Source: Eutrophobius brisbanensis
GTDB lineage: Bacteria > Pseudomonadota > Gammaproteobacteria > Eutrophobiales > Eutrophobiaceae
Assembly (NCBI GenBank): GCA_038131795.1
Contig: JAYPQE010000003.1
Span: 744,001 to 808,000 of the forward strand
Direction of reading: 5' to 3'
DNA: 64,000 nucleotides
Shown here in pieces: positions 8,258 through 16,740 of the stretch. A model generated the notes under the pieces. It was not told where the DNA came from, made no database searches, and saw only the letters and a program-made list of their open reading frames with translations. How positions within the stretch are numbered: the stretch's first letter is position 1; each line of letters begins with the position of its first letter. A program made the position numbers and the translations under genes.

Positions 8258-10082
8258 ATCAAAGCTAAAAGAATTTGCAGGCTCTTTGCCAGGCAAGCCC
8301 GGCATATATCAGATGAAAAATTCATCTGGAAAAATTATCTACGTGGGGAAAGCATCTAATCTTAAAAATCGCGTCATGAGCTATTTTTCAGCCAAGCAGG
8401 CTTCAGCCAAAACACTGGCCATGATAGGAAAAATATCAAATATAGAGTATGTGGTCACACATTCTGAAGCTGAAGCCTTGTTGCTGGAAAGTAATTTAAT
8501 CAAGGAATACAGGCCCAGATATAATATTACATTCCGGGATGATAAGAGCTATCCATATTTATACCTCACCTCTAAAAGCATTTATCCAAGATTAAGTTTT
8601 TATCGTGGCAATCGTAAGGCGCCGGGGAGGTATTTTGGTCCATATCCAAATGCTGGTGCATCAAGAAAAACACTGAATATTGTGCAAAAGCTTTTTAAGC
8701 TCAGGCAATGTGACGATACATTTTTCAAGAACCGTAATAGACCCTGCTTGCAATATCAGATAGACCGTTGCAGCGCTCCATGCGTCGGCCTGGTCAGTAA
8801 AGAGAATTACGCGCAAAATATTCGTCTTGCAGAATTATTTATGAAAGGCAAGAACGATACTGTCATGGATAACCTGACAGAACAAATGTCAACTGCATCA
8901 GCAGATCTGGAATACGAAAAGGCGGCTAAAATCAGAGACCGGATCTCAATGTTAAGGACATTTCATGAATCACAGCATATTATTTCAGATAAAGGCGAGG
9001 CCGATTACATTGCTTGTGATATTCAGTCTGGTCAGGCATGCATACAGATATTCTTCGTAAGAGGCGGGAGAAACCTGGGAAATAAAATATTTTTCCCCAG
9101 CTTAAAACTTCAACAACCACCTGAAGAAGTCATGTCCGCTTTTATCAAACAATATTATCTTGGGAACAGCAACTTTTCAGACATCCCTGGCCATATATAT
9201 ACCAGTCACGTACCTGATGATGTTGAGACAATAAAAAGTATCTTCAAGTCCCAATCCGGCCAGAACAATATCAAGGTGCAATTCAGCTCGATGCCAAAAG
9301 GTGAACGCGCAAAAATCCTGGATCTGGCTAAACACAATGTATCATTAACATTAATGCAAAAATTAGCAAAAAATATTAAATACGAAACGCAGTTTGAAAT
9401 ATTGACAACTATTCTAAGGTGCGAAGAAACAATAGGGCGAATTGAATGTTTTGATATCAGCCACCATGCTGGCAAAAACACCATAGGTTCCTGTGTGGCA
9501 TTTAACGCTTCTGGTCCACTAAAGTCTGAATATAGAAAATATAATATCAAGTCAGTGACGCCGGGAGATGATTATCAAGCCATGGAGCAAATGTTAAGAA
9601 GGCATTTTCTAAATATGCAAAAACAGGACAGGCCATTGCCCGATCTGATATTAATAGACGGTGGAAAAGGGCAATTATCAAAAATATCTGGTTTAATGTC
9701 AGAACTGCAACTTGCTGAAAATATAAATTTACTTGGAATTGCAAAGGGCCCAGGGCGTAAGCCGGGATTGGAAAAACTCTATACCCCTGGCAGTAAATCA
9801 CCAATAGATGTAGAAAAAAAACCTTCAGTATTACTCTTGCTGCAGGAGATTAGAGACGAAGCGCACCGATTTGCCATCTCTGGGCATAGAACTAAATCTA
9901 TTCGTGAATTAACAAAATCCCCATTAGATGACATAAGTGGTATAGGTAATAAACGCAAACAGCGTCTAATTGTTTATTTCGGGGGAATTCAAGGCATTAA
10001 GTCAGCAAGCGTAGCCGATATTGTTAAAGTTCCAGGAATAAGTAAAGATCTGGCGAAAAAGATTTATACCAAACTCCATTAA
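8250..10082 (+). CDS. uvrC: Excinuclease ABC subunit C
   Basis: UvrC, the dual-incision nuclease of nucleotide excision repair, 610 residues, the usual length. The N-terminal GIY-YIG domain shows GIY (18-20) and YVGKASNLKNRV (31-42). The UvrB-binding UVR motif DLEYEKAAKIRDRI lies near residue 215, the RNase-H-like C-terminal endonuclease has CFDISHHAG and LILIDGGKGQL, and helix-hairpin-helix repeats close the protein (DDISGIGNKRKQRL, VPGISKDLAKKIY). It overlaps the glycosylase upstream and is followed by pgsA after 3 bases. Confidence 0.98.
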   Translation: MDKSKLKEFAGSLPGKPGIYQMKNSSGKIIYVGKASNLKNRVMSYFSAKQASAKTLAMIGKISNIEYVVTHSEAEALLLESNLIKEYRPRYNITFRDDKSYPYLYLTSKSIYPRLSFYRGNRKAPGRYFGPYPNAGASRKTLNIVQKLFKLRQCDDTFFKNRNRPCLQYQIDRCSAPCVGLVSKENYAQNIRLAELFMKGKNDTVMDNLTEQMSTASADLEYEKAAKIRDRISMLRTFHESQHIISDKGEADYIACDIQSGQACIQIFFVRGGRNLGNKIFFPSLKLQQPPEEVMSAFIKQYYLGNSNFSDIPGHIYTSHVPDDVETIKSIFKSQSGQNNIKVQFSSMPKGERAKILDLAKHNVSLTLMQKLAKNIKYETQFEILTTILRCEETIGRIECFDISHHAGKNTIGSCVAFNASGPLKSEYRKYNIKSVTPGDDYQAMEQMLRRHFLNMQKQDRPLPDLILIDGGKGQLSKISGLMSELQLAENINLLGIAKGPGRKPGLEKLYTPGSKSPIDVEKKPSVLLLLQEIRDEAHRFAISGHRTKSIRELTKSPLDDISGIGNKRKQRLIVYFGGIQGIKSASVADIVKVPGISKDLAKKIYTKLH

Positions 10083-10085
10083 TAC

Positions 10086-10649
10086 ATGAATATACCTAAT
10101 ACATTGACCTTTTTTCGTATTCTCCTGATCCCGGTTTTTGTCATAGGGTTTTATTTGCCGGTGTCCTGGGCAAATATTGTTGCTTGTATTATCTTCAGTC
10201 TCGCGGCCATAACAGACCTGCTAGATGGTTATCTGGCACGACGTCTTGGGCAAATATCAAAATTAGGGGAATTTCTCGACCCGGTTGCAGATAAACTCAT
10301 GGTTGCTGTGGTTTTGGTATTACTGGTAGCAAAAGATCCTGGTTTATTAATGGTCATACCTGCTGCGGTCATCATTGGTCGTGAAATCACTGTCTCCGCC
10401 TTACGGGAATGGATGGCAGAATTAGGGGCCAGGAGCAAGGTTGCCGTTTCTGTCTATGGTAAGATCAAAACTATCGCACAAATGGTGGCGTTAATCTTAC
10501 TGATATTCAAACAGGATTTATTTGGGCTGCCTATCTATCAGATCGGGCTTGTTTGCTTGTATATTGCTACAATCCTGACCTTATTATCGATGTATCAGTA
10601 TATTACCAGCGCATGGCCAAGGCTTATAGAAACAAAGGCAAAACAGTAG
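10086..10649 (+). CDS. pgsA: CDP-diacylglycerol--glycerol-3-phosphate 3-phosphatidyltransferase
   Basis: Inner-membrane enzyme making phosphatidylglycerol phosphate, the committed step to phosphatidylglycerol and cardiolipin. The 187-residue protein has the CDP-alcohol phosphotransferase motif DGYLARRLGQISKLGEFLD followed by PVAD, which fits DGx2ARx8Gx3Dx3D, and about four to five hydrophobic helices. The uvrC-pgsA order is the conserved gammaproteobacterial one. The stop is TAG, and reading on past it gives nothing conserved, which shows TAG is a normal stop here. Confidence 0.97.
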   Translation: MNIPNTLTFFRILLIPVFVIGFYLPVSWANIVACIIFSLAAITDLLDGYLARRLGQISKLGEFLDPVADKLMVAVVLVLLVAKDPGLLMVIPAAVIIGREITVSALREWMAELGARSKVAVSVYGKIKTIAQMVALILLIFKQDLFGLPIYQIGLVCLYIATILTLLSMYQYITSAWPRLIETKAKQ

Positions 10650-10676
10650 CTTACAAAATCAAGTTATTGACAGTTA

Positions 10677-10704
10677 TCCATGCATGGATACAATGTGCGT
10701 GCTA
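10677..10704 (+). promoter_or_regulatory. Sigma70 promoter of the tRNA-Gly gene
   Basis: Perfect TTGACA (10677-10682), a 16-base spacer and TACAAT (10699-10704). The tRNA begins 45 bases after the -10. A second, weaker pair (TTGATC at 10894, TATAAC at 10915) lies just before tRNA-Cys, so that tRNA may have its own promoter beyond the terminator. Confidence 0.75.
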
Positions 10705-10749
10705 AAAGGATGCAACTGACAACAGGCGTGTAGCAAGTTGTCATAATTT

Positions 10750-10825
<76 letters not shown>

Positions 10826-10831
10826 GACATT

Positions 10832-10854
10832 AAACCCCGGCAATTACCGGGGTT
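10832..10854 (+). terminator. Terminator after tRNA-Gly
   Basis: Stem AAACCCCGG / CCGGGGTTT with a 5-base loop followed by a T tract. It stands between tRNA-Gly and tRNA-Cys, so the three tRNAs are probably not one transcript, unlike the E. coli operon. Confidence 0.85.
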
Positions 10855-10933
10855 TTTATTATTCAAAATCAGAATACGTATTTTGTCTAAAAATTGATCT
10901 TGTGACGTATAACTTATAACGTGTTACAGATTA

Positions 10934-11007
10934 GGCTGGGTGGCAGAGTGGTTATGCAGCGGCCTGCAAAGCCGTGGACGCCGGTTCGATTCCGACCCCA
11001 GCCTCCA
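10934..11007 (+). tRNA. tRNA-Cys(GCA)
   Basis: A 74-base tRNA. Acceptor GGCTGGG pairs with CCCAGCC, discriminator T, encoded CCA at 11005-11007. Anticodon loop CTGCAAA, anticodon GCA at 10966-10968. Equivalent in order to E. coli cysT. Confidence 0.98.
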
Positions 11008-11035
11008 TTATTTAGTATTAATATTAATCATCATC

Positions 11036-11122
11036 GCCCGGGTGGTGGAATTGGTAGACACAAGGGACTTAAAATCCCTCGGTAGCGATACCGTGCCGGT
11101 TCGATTCCGGCTCCGGGCACCA
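11036..11122 (+). tRNA. tRNA-Leu(TAA)
   Basis: An 87-base class II tRNA. Acceptor GCCCGGG pairs with TCCGGGC (one G-T pair), discriminator A, encoded CCA at 11120-11122. Anticodon stem AGGGA/TCCCT with loop CTTAAAA, anticodon TAA at 11070-11072. It sits 28 bases after tRNA-Cys and is equivalent to E. coli leuZ. Confidence 0.98.
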
Positions 11123-11268
11123 TTAAAATCATATATTTATAAATAATAGTTAATGTTATTTATAGATATATCATGATGTTCTTATTCACGCAAATAAAAA
11201 CAATTCACCTGTGCTTGACATTAATGGGTAATATTAACGGCACACCACTATTTAAGACTATCTGCGTG

Positions 11269-13397
11269 ATGTGCAAATTAGATTTTAGACATTGTCTACA
11301 GGTATTCCTTTACTTGTTCCTGTCCAGTACCCAGCTGATTGTTGCTGCACAAGAAAATAACAATCAAGGCCAGGAGCAAATGTCCGCCAAACAAGAAACA
11401 GTCAGTTACCCTGCAGAGTTTTTTGCTCGATTTCATCCAGTAACTGCCCTGGATATGGTCAAAGAAGTACCTGGATTTCAACTGGAAGAAGACAATGAAG
11501 ATATCAGGGGATTCAGTGAGACGGCTGGAAATGTATTAATAAACGATCGTCGCCCAAGTGCCAAACAGGACTCTCTATCATCCATATTAAGTAGAATTTC
11601 TGCCGAATCAGTGGCGCAGGTAGAGTTAATTCGTTCACAGGTGCGATCCATTGATATGCGCGGTGAACCGCTCGTGGTCAATATTATCCTGAAAGACAAT
11701 AATCCTGCAATTGTACAATGGGAGGCTGAACTGGAAAGGCGATTTAACTATGGGAATGTTGCACCATCCGGCCTGTTATCGCTTTCTGATAACTGGCGCG
11801 AAATTGCATTTAACATTGGAATCGAAGGAAGACATGAACCTGCCGGCAGAACGGGGATTGACAGAATTTTCAATAATAATGGCTCTATTATAGAAAACCG
11901 TTTTGATCGTCGGGAAATTAGAAACCATTACCTTAAAGGAAATTTTAATACTGCAACAGACTTTAGCGATACGCTTATACAGTTAAATTCCAGTCTTCAA
12001 TACGACTTTGACTATGTCACGTTGGATTCCAGACGTGTCCCCGCTGGCTCAACAATCGCATTAAGAAATGATTTCGTTAGAGACGATGAAGATGTCTTGA
12101 CCATAGAAGCAGGGCTTGATGTTGAACGAAAACTGCCTGATCAAATAACAGGCAAATTTATCCTGCTTTATAGTCATTCCAATGCAGATCTAAAATCCGT
12201 TCAGCAGATCAATAATAGCCTAAGCCTTCTAACCCTGGAAAGAATTGCAGACAGCACCATTAATGCCTCTGAAACCATAACCCGGCTTGAATTTGACTGG
12301 CAAGTACTAGTAAACCATCTGGTACAACTTAACATGGAGAGGGCAGTTAACACGCTGGACAGTCAGTTACTGCAAACTGATGATACTGGGTCCGGGGCGG
12401 TCATAATTGATGTGCCCGGTGCGAATTCCAGGGTGAAAGAAGATCGCTGGGACTTTGAACTCAAAGATACATGGAATCAAGGCCAAATTGAGCTGGACTA
12501 CGGTTTGGGGATTGAGGTTTCGACTATTTCACAGACTGGCGACGTCACTGCGAAAAGGGATTTCCTATTTTTAAAACCACAATTCAATATGACTTATTCC
12601 AATGATAATGGATATCTTTCAAGACTCAGTTTTATCAGGGAAGTTGCCCAATTGGACTTAAATGGATTTGTCAGTGCCACTGTCTTTGATGAGAATGACC
12701 TGGCGCTTGGCAACCCGGAAATCCGGCCCGATCGTAGCTGGAAACTCGAGCTGGTGCAGGAAAAGCGCTTGGGCAATATTGGAGTAATAAAAATCACTGG
12801 ATTTCACCACTGGATTACGGATGTGCTTGATTTACTGCCAATCAATTCTGATTTTGAAGCCCCTGGCAATATAGGTGACGGTCGTCGTTGGGGCATCATT
12901 TTTGATTCAACTATTCCACTGGATTATTTGAAACTGATTAATGCAAAACTAAACTTTAGATTTCTTTACAGGATTCAAGTGTTATTGATCCTGTAACAGG
13001 CGATAAAAGAAAACTCTCATTACAAGGTGGTTCTGGTGGTGGAATAAAATTTCTGGATGAAAATGATTATGCCTGGTTCGTGGAGTACCGACAGGACTTC
13101 CAACGATCACAGGTGTCGTGGGGGTGGAATGCCATTGAACGTGGGGAGAGATATTTATTCAAGGTTAATGAGCTGGAAGTTTTTAATGAAGGAATGGATA
13201 TTAATTTATTTATCGAGACCACTCGATGGTTTGGCTCAAAAATTCGAATAACGGCGGAAAATATTCTTAATTTTCAGGAGCAACGTGACCGTAGCGTATA
13301 TGTCGGTGAACGTGAAATTACTACTTTAAACACTATTGAACGCAGGCGCAGGACCAGAGGAGCACAGTTATTTTTAACAGTAAGCGGCAGTTTTTAA
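11269..13397 (+). pseudogene. TonB-dependent-receptor-like protein, frameshifted copy
   Basis: A close paralog of the intact gene at 13528-15687, broken near its 3' end. The first part runs in one frame to a stop at 12994-12996; from about 12969 the homologous reading (QDSSVIDPVTGDKR onward) continues in the next frame to the stop at 13395-13397. Comparison with the paralog places one missing base within 12961-12968. Seen: a signal peptide if the ATG at 11269 is used (an upstream in-frame ATG at 11173 would add 32 residues), a plug-like segment (FHPVTALDMVKEVPGFQLEE, IRSQVRSIDMRG) and a long beta-strand-rich barrel. Whether the truncated 575-residue product is made or stable is unknown, since the last barrel strands are lost. 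Confidence 0.8.
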
Positions 13398-13527
13398 AAA
13401 TAGTGTTGTAGACCCAGGTTATGTCTCATTGCATAAAACCTCGATTATTCAGTAGTTTCAAATAGTTTTCACAAAGCCACTGATCTATTACTATAAAGTA
13501 CGCGATTTAAATCAATATGGAATATTC

Positions 13528-15687
13528 ATGAAAAACAACAGGGAAAATCCTAACAGGCCTCATAAACTAATTAAGTGCTGCATTTTCGTTTGTATATTGG
13601 TCAGCAGCAGTAACGTACATTCGCAACAACCTGCCGAACAAGTGGCAGAAGAGCTTTATACGGAAATTATACAGCGCGATCTGGTGACATATCCCTCAGG
13701 CTTTTTTGACAGATATCAACCTATCACAGCTTTGGACATGGTAAATCAAGTCCCGGGGTTCCAGTTGGACAGCAGTAATAATAATTTTATTGAGGTACGC
13801 GGATTCAGTGAATCGGCAGGCAATGTGTTGATTGATGACCGACGGCCGAGCACCAAATCTGACTCTCTTGATAATATTTTGTCTCGCATCCCTGCTTCAT
13901 CAGTAGAGAAGATTGAATTGATACGCAGCCAGGTCCGCAACATTGATATGCGAGGTCAATCTGTTGTAGTTAACCTTGTACTGCGCGAGGGCATACCTGC
14001 CTCTATTCAATGGGAATCGACTATACGTCAGACCTTTGGTCATGGGCCAATCACACCTGCTTTGACAATGTCTTATTCAGATACATGGGAAGGCGTAGAC
14101 ATAAATCTGGGGATTAATTCCAGGGTCAATGGTGTCGGCAGAGAAGGAACGGAAGATAGTTATGACAGTAACGGAGATTTAATTGAAAGCCGTTTAAATG
14201 ATCGTGTTAATCGTAATTTTTTTATTACCCCCAATCTCAACGCAGCTTTTTGGTGGGGGGAAACGCTGGTCCATATAAATTCTAACTACACCTATACAGA
14301 TCGGCTGTCAGATACAGATTCAGATAGAACAGACCTTGTTAACAATTCGCGCGAATTCCTCCGCTTTGAACATGATGAGGTTGCAGACACCATTGAATTA
14401 AGTTTGGACATGGAAAGAAATTTTACTAATGTATTACAGGGCAAAGGTATATTTCTTTTTAACAGTAACAAGGAAGATTTTCAGGATATACAAATAGATG
14501 TAGATGGCATTGGTAGTCAGTCATTATTCAGGATTGCTAATGGAGAAATTGATTCATCAGAATTAATTGGACGAGTGGAATTTGATTGGTTGGGATTTGA
14601 TAATCATCTTATTCAGGCCAACGCTGAGCGGGCGCACAATGTCCTGGACAGCAATCTTGTCCAGACCGATGACAGGGGTGCCGGCCCGTTACCAGTAGAT
14701 GTGCCTGGTGCAAATTCCCGGGTTCAAGAGACCCGTTGGGATTTTTTAATCAAGGACAACTGGGATCTTGGAAGAATTGAATTTGAATATGGCCTGGGAG
14801 CAGAGGCCTCGACTATTAGTCAAACAGGTGACGCCGAACTGGTTAGGGATTTCTTTTTTCTCAAACCACAGATGATTCTGAATTACTCTTCACTGGAGCG
14901 TGATCAAACTCGACTGCGGTTTGCCCGTGAAATTGCCCAGTTGAATCTCGAGGACTTCGTCAGTGCCACAGAATTTCTTGATAATGACGTGGCACTAGGA
15001 AATCCGAATATAAAGCCGGATGCTACCTGGAAACTGGAACTCAGCCACGAAAAACGTTTTGGCAGAGCAGGGGTAGTCAAATTGACTTTGTTTTATGACT
15101 GGATATCGGACGTATTGGATCTGTTGCCACTTACGCCAGATTTTGAAGCCCCTGGCAACATAGGCAATGGAAGACGATGGGGGGCAATTGGTGAAGGCAC
15201 GTTGCCGCTTGATTGGATTGGGCTGGCCAATGCAAAACTCGATTTCAAGCTGAGAGTTCAGGATTCCACGGTAGTAGATCCTGTCACAGGGGATAATCGA
15301 TCACTCTCGATACCAAGTATTTCCGGCGGGCCGGTCACCTTTGATATAGAAAATAAATATGCCTTCACCCTGGAATTTAGACAGGATATCCGTCACCAGC
15401 AATGGGCCTGGGGATGGGAGCTCTGGGAACGAGGAAAACAATTACGTTATAAGGTAAATGAGCTTGAGATCTATAATGAGGGTGCCGAATTTAGAGCATT
15501 CATTGAAACAACCCGCTGGTGGGGAATAAAAATGCGTATTCAGGGCGAAAATATTCTTAATTTTGCAGATATACGTCAGCGCAGAAAATTTGTCGGTGAA
15601 AGAGGGCTGTCACCTCTTGCCACAAGAGAACTAAGGGACCAGACCCGTGGTGCCAGGTTAGCGATTACTTTAAGCGGAAATTTTTAA
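13528..15687 (+). CDS. TonB-dependent-receptor-like outer-membrane protein
   Basis: Predicted outer-membrane receptor, 719 residues, with a signal peptide (Lys-rich start, hydrophobic core, end near NVHSQ). The plug region holds FDRYQPITALDMVNQVPGFQLD, VRGFSESAGNVLIDDRR and a stretch ending IRSQVRNIDMRGQ; the rest alternates as a barrel and ends with an aromatic C-terminus (LSGNF), as expected for BAM-inserted proteins. No convincing TonB box was seen near the N-terminus. It lies 130 bases after its frameshifted tandem copy; a DUF4159 gene and a lipoprotein gene follow on the same strand. The transported ligand cannot be inferred. Confidence 0.82.
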   Translation: MKNNRENPNRPHKLIKCCIFVCILVSSSNVHSQQPAEQVAEELYTEIIQRDLVTYPSGFFDRYQPITALDMVNQVPGFQLDSSNNNFIEVRGFSESAGNVLIDDRRPSTKSDSLDNILSRIPASSVEKIELIRSQVRNIDMRGQSVVVNLVLREGIPASIQWESTIRQTFGHGPITPALTMSYSDTWEGVDINLGINSRVNGVGREGTEDSYDSNGDLIESRLNDRVNRNFFITPNLNAAFWWGETLVHINSNYTYTDRLSDTDSDRTDLVNNSREFLRFEHDEVADTIELSLDMERNFTNVLQGKGIFLFNSNKEDFQDIQIDVDGIGSQSLFRIANGEIDSSELIGRVEFDWLGFDNHLIQANAERAHNVLDSNLVQTDDRGAGPLPVDVPGANSRVQETRWDFLIKDNWDLGRIEFEYGLGAEASTISQTGDAELVRDFFFLKPQMILNYSSLERDQTRLRFAREIAQLNLEDFVSATEFLDNDVALGNPNIKPDATWKLELSHEKRFGRAGVVKLTLFYDWISDVLDLLPLTPDFEAPGNIGNGRRWGAIGEGTLPLDWIGLANAKLDFKLRVQDSTVVDPVTGDNRSLSIPSISGGPVTFDIENKYAFTLEFRQDIRHQQWAWGWELWERGKQLRYKVNELEIYNEGAEFRAFIETTRWWGIKMRIQGENILNFADIRQRRKFVGERGLSPLATRELRDQTRGARLAITLSGNF

Positions 15688-15747
15688 TATGGTTTAAAAC
15701 GCTGTACCATATTTTTCAGTCAATCATCTCATGAGAGAGACCCTGGA

Positions 15748-16521
15748 ATGACAGCAAGATTTTTTCAATCTATTTCGTTATTAATAATCTATGCTGTTAT
15801 CTATAGCCCGTTTGCTTCACAGGCACAGGGCATTAATCCTGACGATAAATCTTTAAGTTCAGAATTACATTTCACCCGTCTTGCTTTTGGGGTCAATGGC
15901 AGACCATTTTCAAGCTATCCTGGGGAACCCTGGCTAAGAGACTGGCCCGATGCTGAATATCATTTCCTGCAAGGCGTCAGACGTCTGACCCGTATTGATG
16001 CGGGGGAGTACCGTCAGGTAAGTTTACTTAACGATGCTATCTTTGATTATCCGGTTATCTACGCGGTTAAAGTAGGGTACTGGTATCTAAGCACTAAGGA
16101 GGCCTTACGTTTAAGGGAATATTTACTAAAAGGCGGACTATTGATTGTAGATGACTTCCATGGCCCCAGTGAATGGGCGCAATTTATTGCATCGGTTCGC
16201 AAGGTATTTCCTGAAAGAGCTATCATCGATATTCCTGATGACCATGAAATATTCCATGTGTTATATGGCCTGGATGATAGACAACAAATACCCGGCAGAA
16301 ATTCTGTTTACAATGGCGTGACCTGGGAGCATCCTTTGGGTATTCCTGAACATTGGCGAGCTGTATACGACGATGATGGCAGGGTTATGATGGCAATCAA
16401 CTTTAACATGGACATGGGGGATGCATGGGAACACGCCGATGATGCCTTTTATCCTGAGCCCATGACGGCTTTGGCATACAGGGTGGGAATAAACTATATT
16501 ATTTATTCAATGACCCACTGA
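15748..16521 (+). CDS. DUF4159 domain protein, exported
   Basis: A 257-residue protein with a signal peptide (residues ~1-26, end near SQAQG), so probably periplasmic. The rest matches my recollection of the DUF4159 family: an N-terminal FTRLAFGVNGRP region, YPVIYAVKVGYWYLSTKEALRLREYLLKGGLLIVDDFHG (in parts) and IPDDHEIFHVLYGL. The Leu/Gly-rich LLKGGLLIVDDFHG segment resembles a glutamine-amidotransferase-like fold as described for the domain. No catalytic activity is established. It follows the receptor gene by 60 bases, which suggests a shared transcript and a role alongside the receptors. Confidence 0.8.
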   Translation: MTARFFQSISLLIIYAVIYSPFASQAQGINPDDKSLSSELHFTRLAFGVNGRPFSSYPGEPWLRDWPDAEYHFLQGVRRLTRIDAGEYRQVSLLNDAIFDYPVIYAVKVGYWYLSTKEALRLREYLLKGGLLIVDDFHGPSEWAQFIASVRKVFPERAIIDIPDDHEIFHVLYGLDDRQQIPGRNSVYNGVTWEHPLGIPEHWRAVYDDDGRVMMAINFNMDMGDAWEHADDAFYPEPMTALAYRVGINYIIYSMTH

Positions 16522-16542
16522 AAATAATCAAAGGAAAAAAAT

Positions 16543-16731
16543 ATGAAAATACGAATACTGTTATTTTGCCTGATGCCATTTGTATTTGCCTGCAGTGACT
16601 CCAGCACTGAATCCAGCAACGTATTTGAAGCTCAGGTAGAATCCATAGAGAAGGCTGAACAGGTAGAACAGCAAATCCTCGATGCGGTTGAACAACAACG
16701 GCAACAATTAGAACAGGACCTTAATCCCTGA
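16543..16731 (+). CDS. Small predicted lipoprotein
   Basis: 62 residues. The N-terminus is a lipoprotein signal (MKIRILLFCLMPFVFAC) with a lipobox ending at Cys17, and the mature part is a short, highly charged Glu/Gln-rich helix, probably coiled coil. An AAAGGAAA ribosome site lies just upstream. It follows the DUF4159 gene by 21 bases and ends 9 bases before the convergent asmA stop. No family recognised; it may be a small accessory lipoprotein of the receptor cluster. Confidence 0.7.
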   Translation: MKIRILLFCLMPFVFACSDSSTESSNVFEAQVESIEKAEQVEQQILDAVEQQRQQLEQDLNP

Positions 16732-16740
16732 CCGGCAAAC

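Noticed and set aside
10940..11146. Open frame of 68 codons over tRNA-Cys and tRNA-Leu
   Set aside because: It lies wholly across two confirmed tRNA genes and has no ribosome site.
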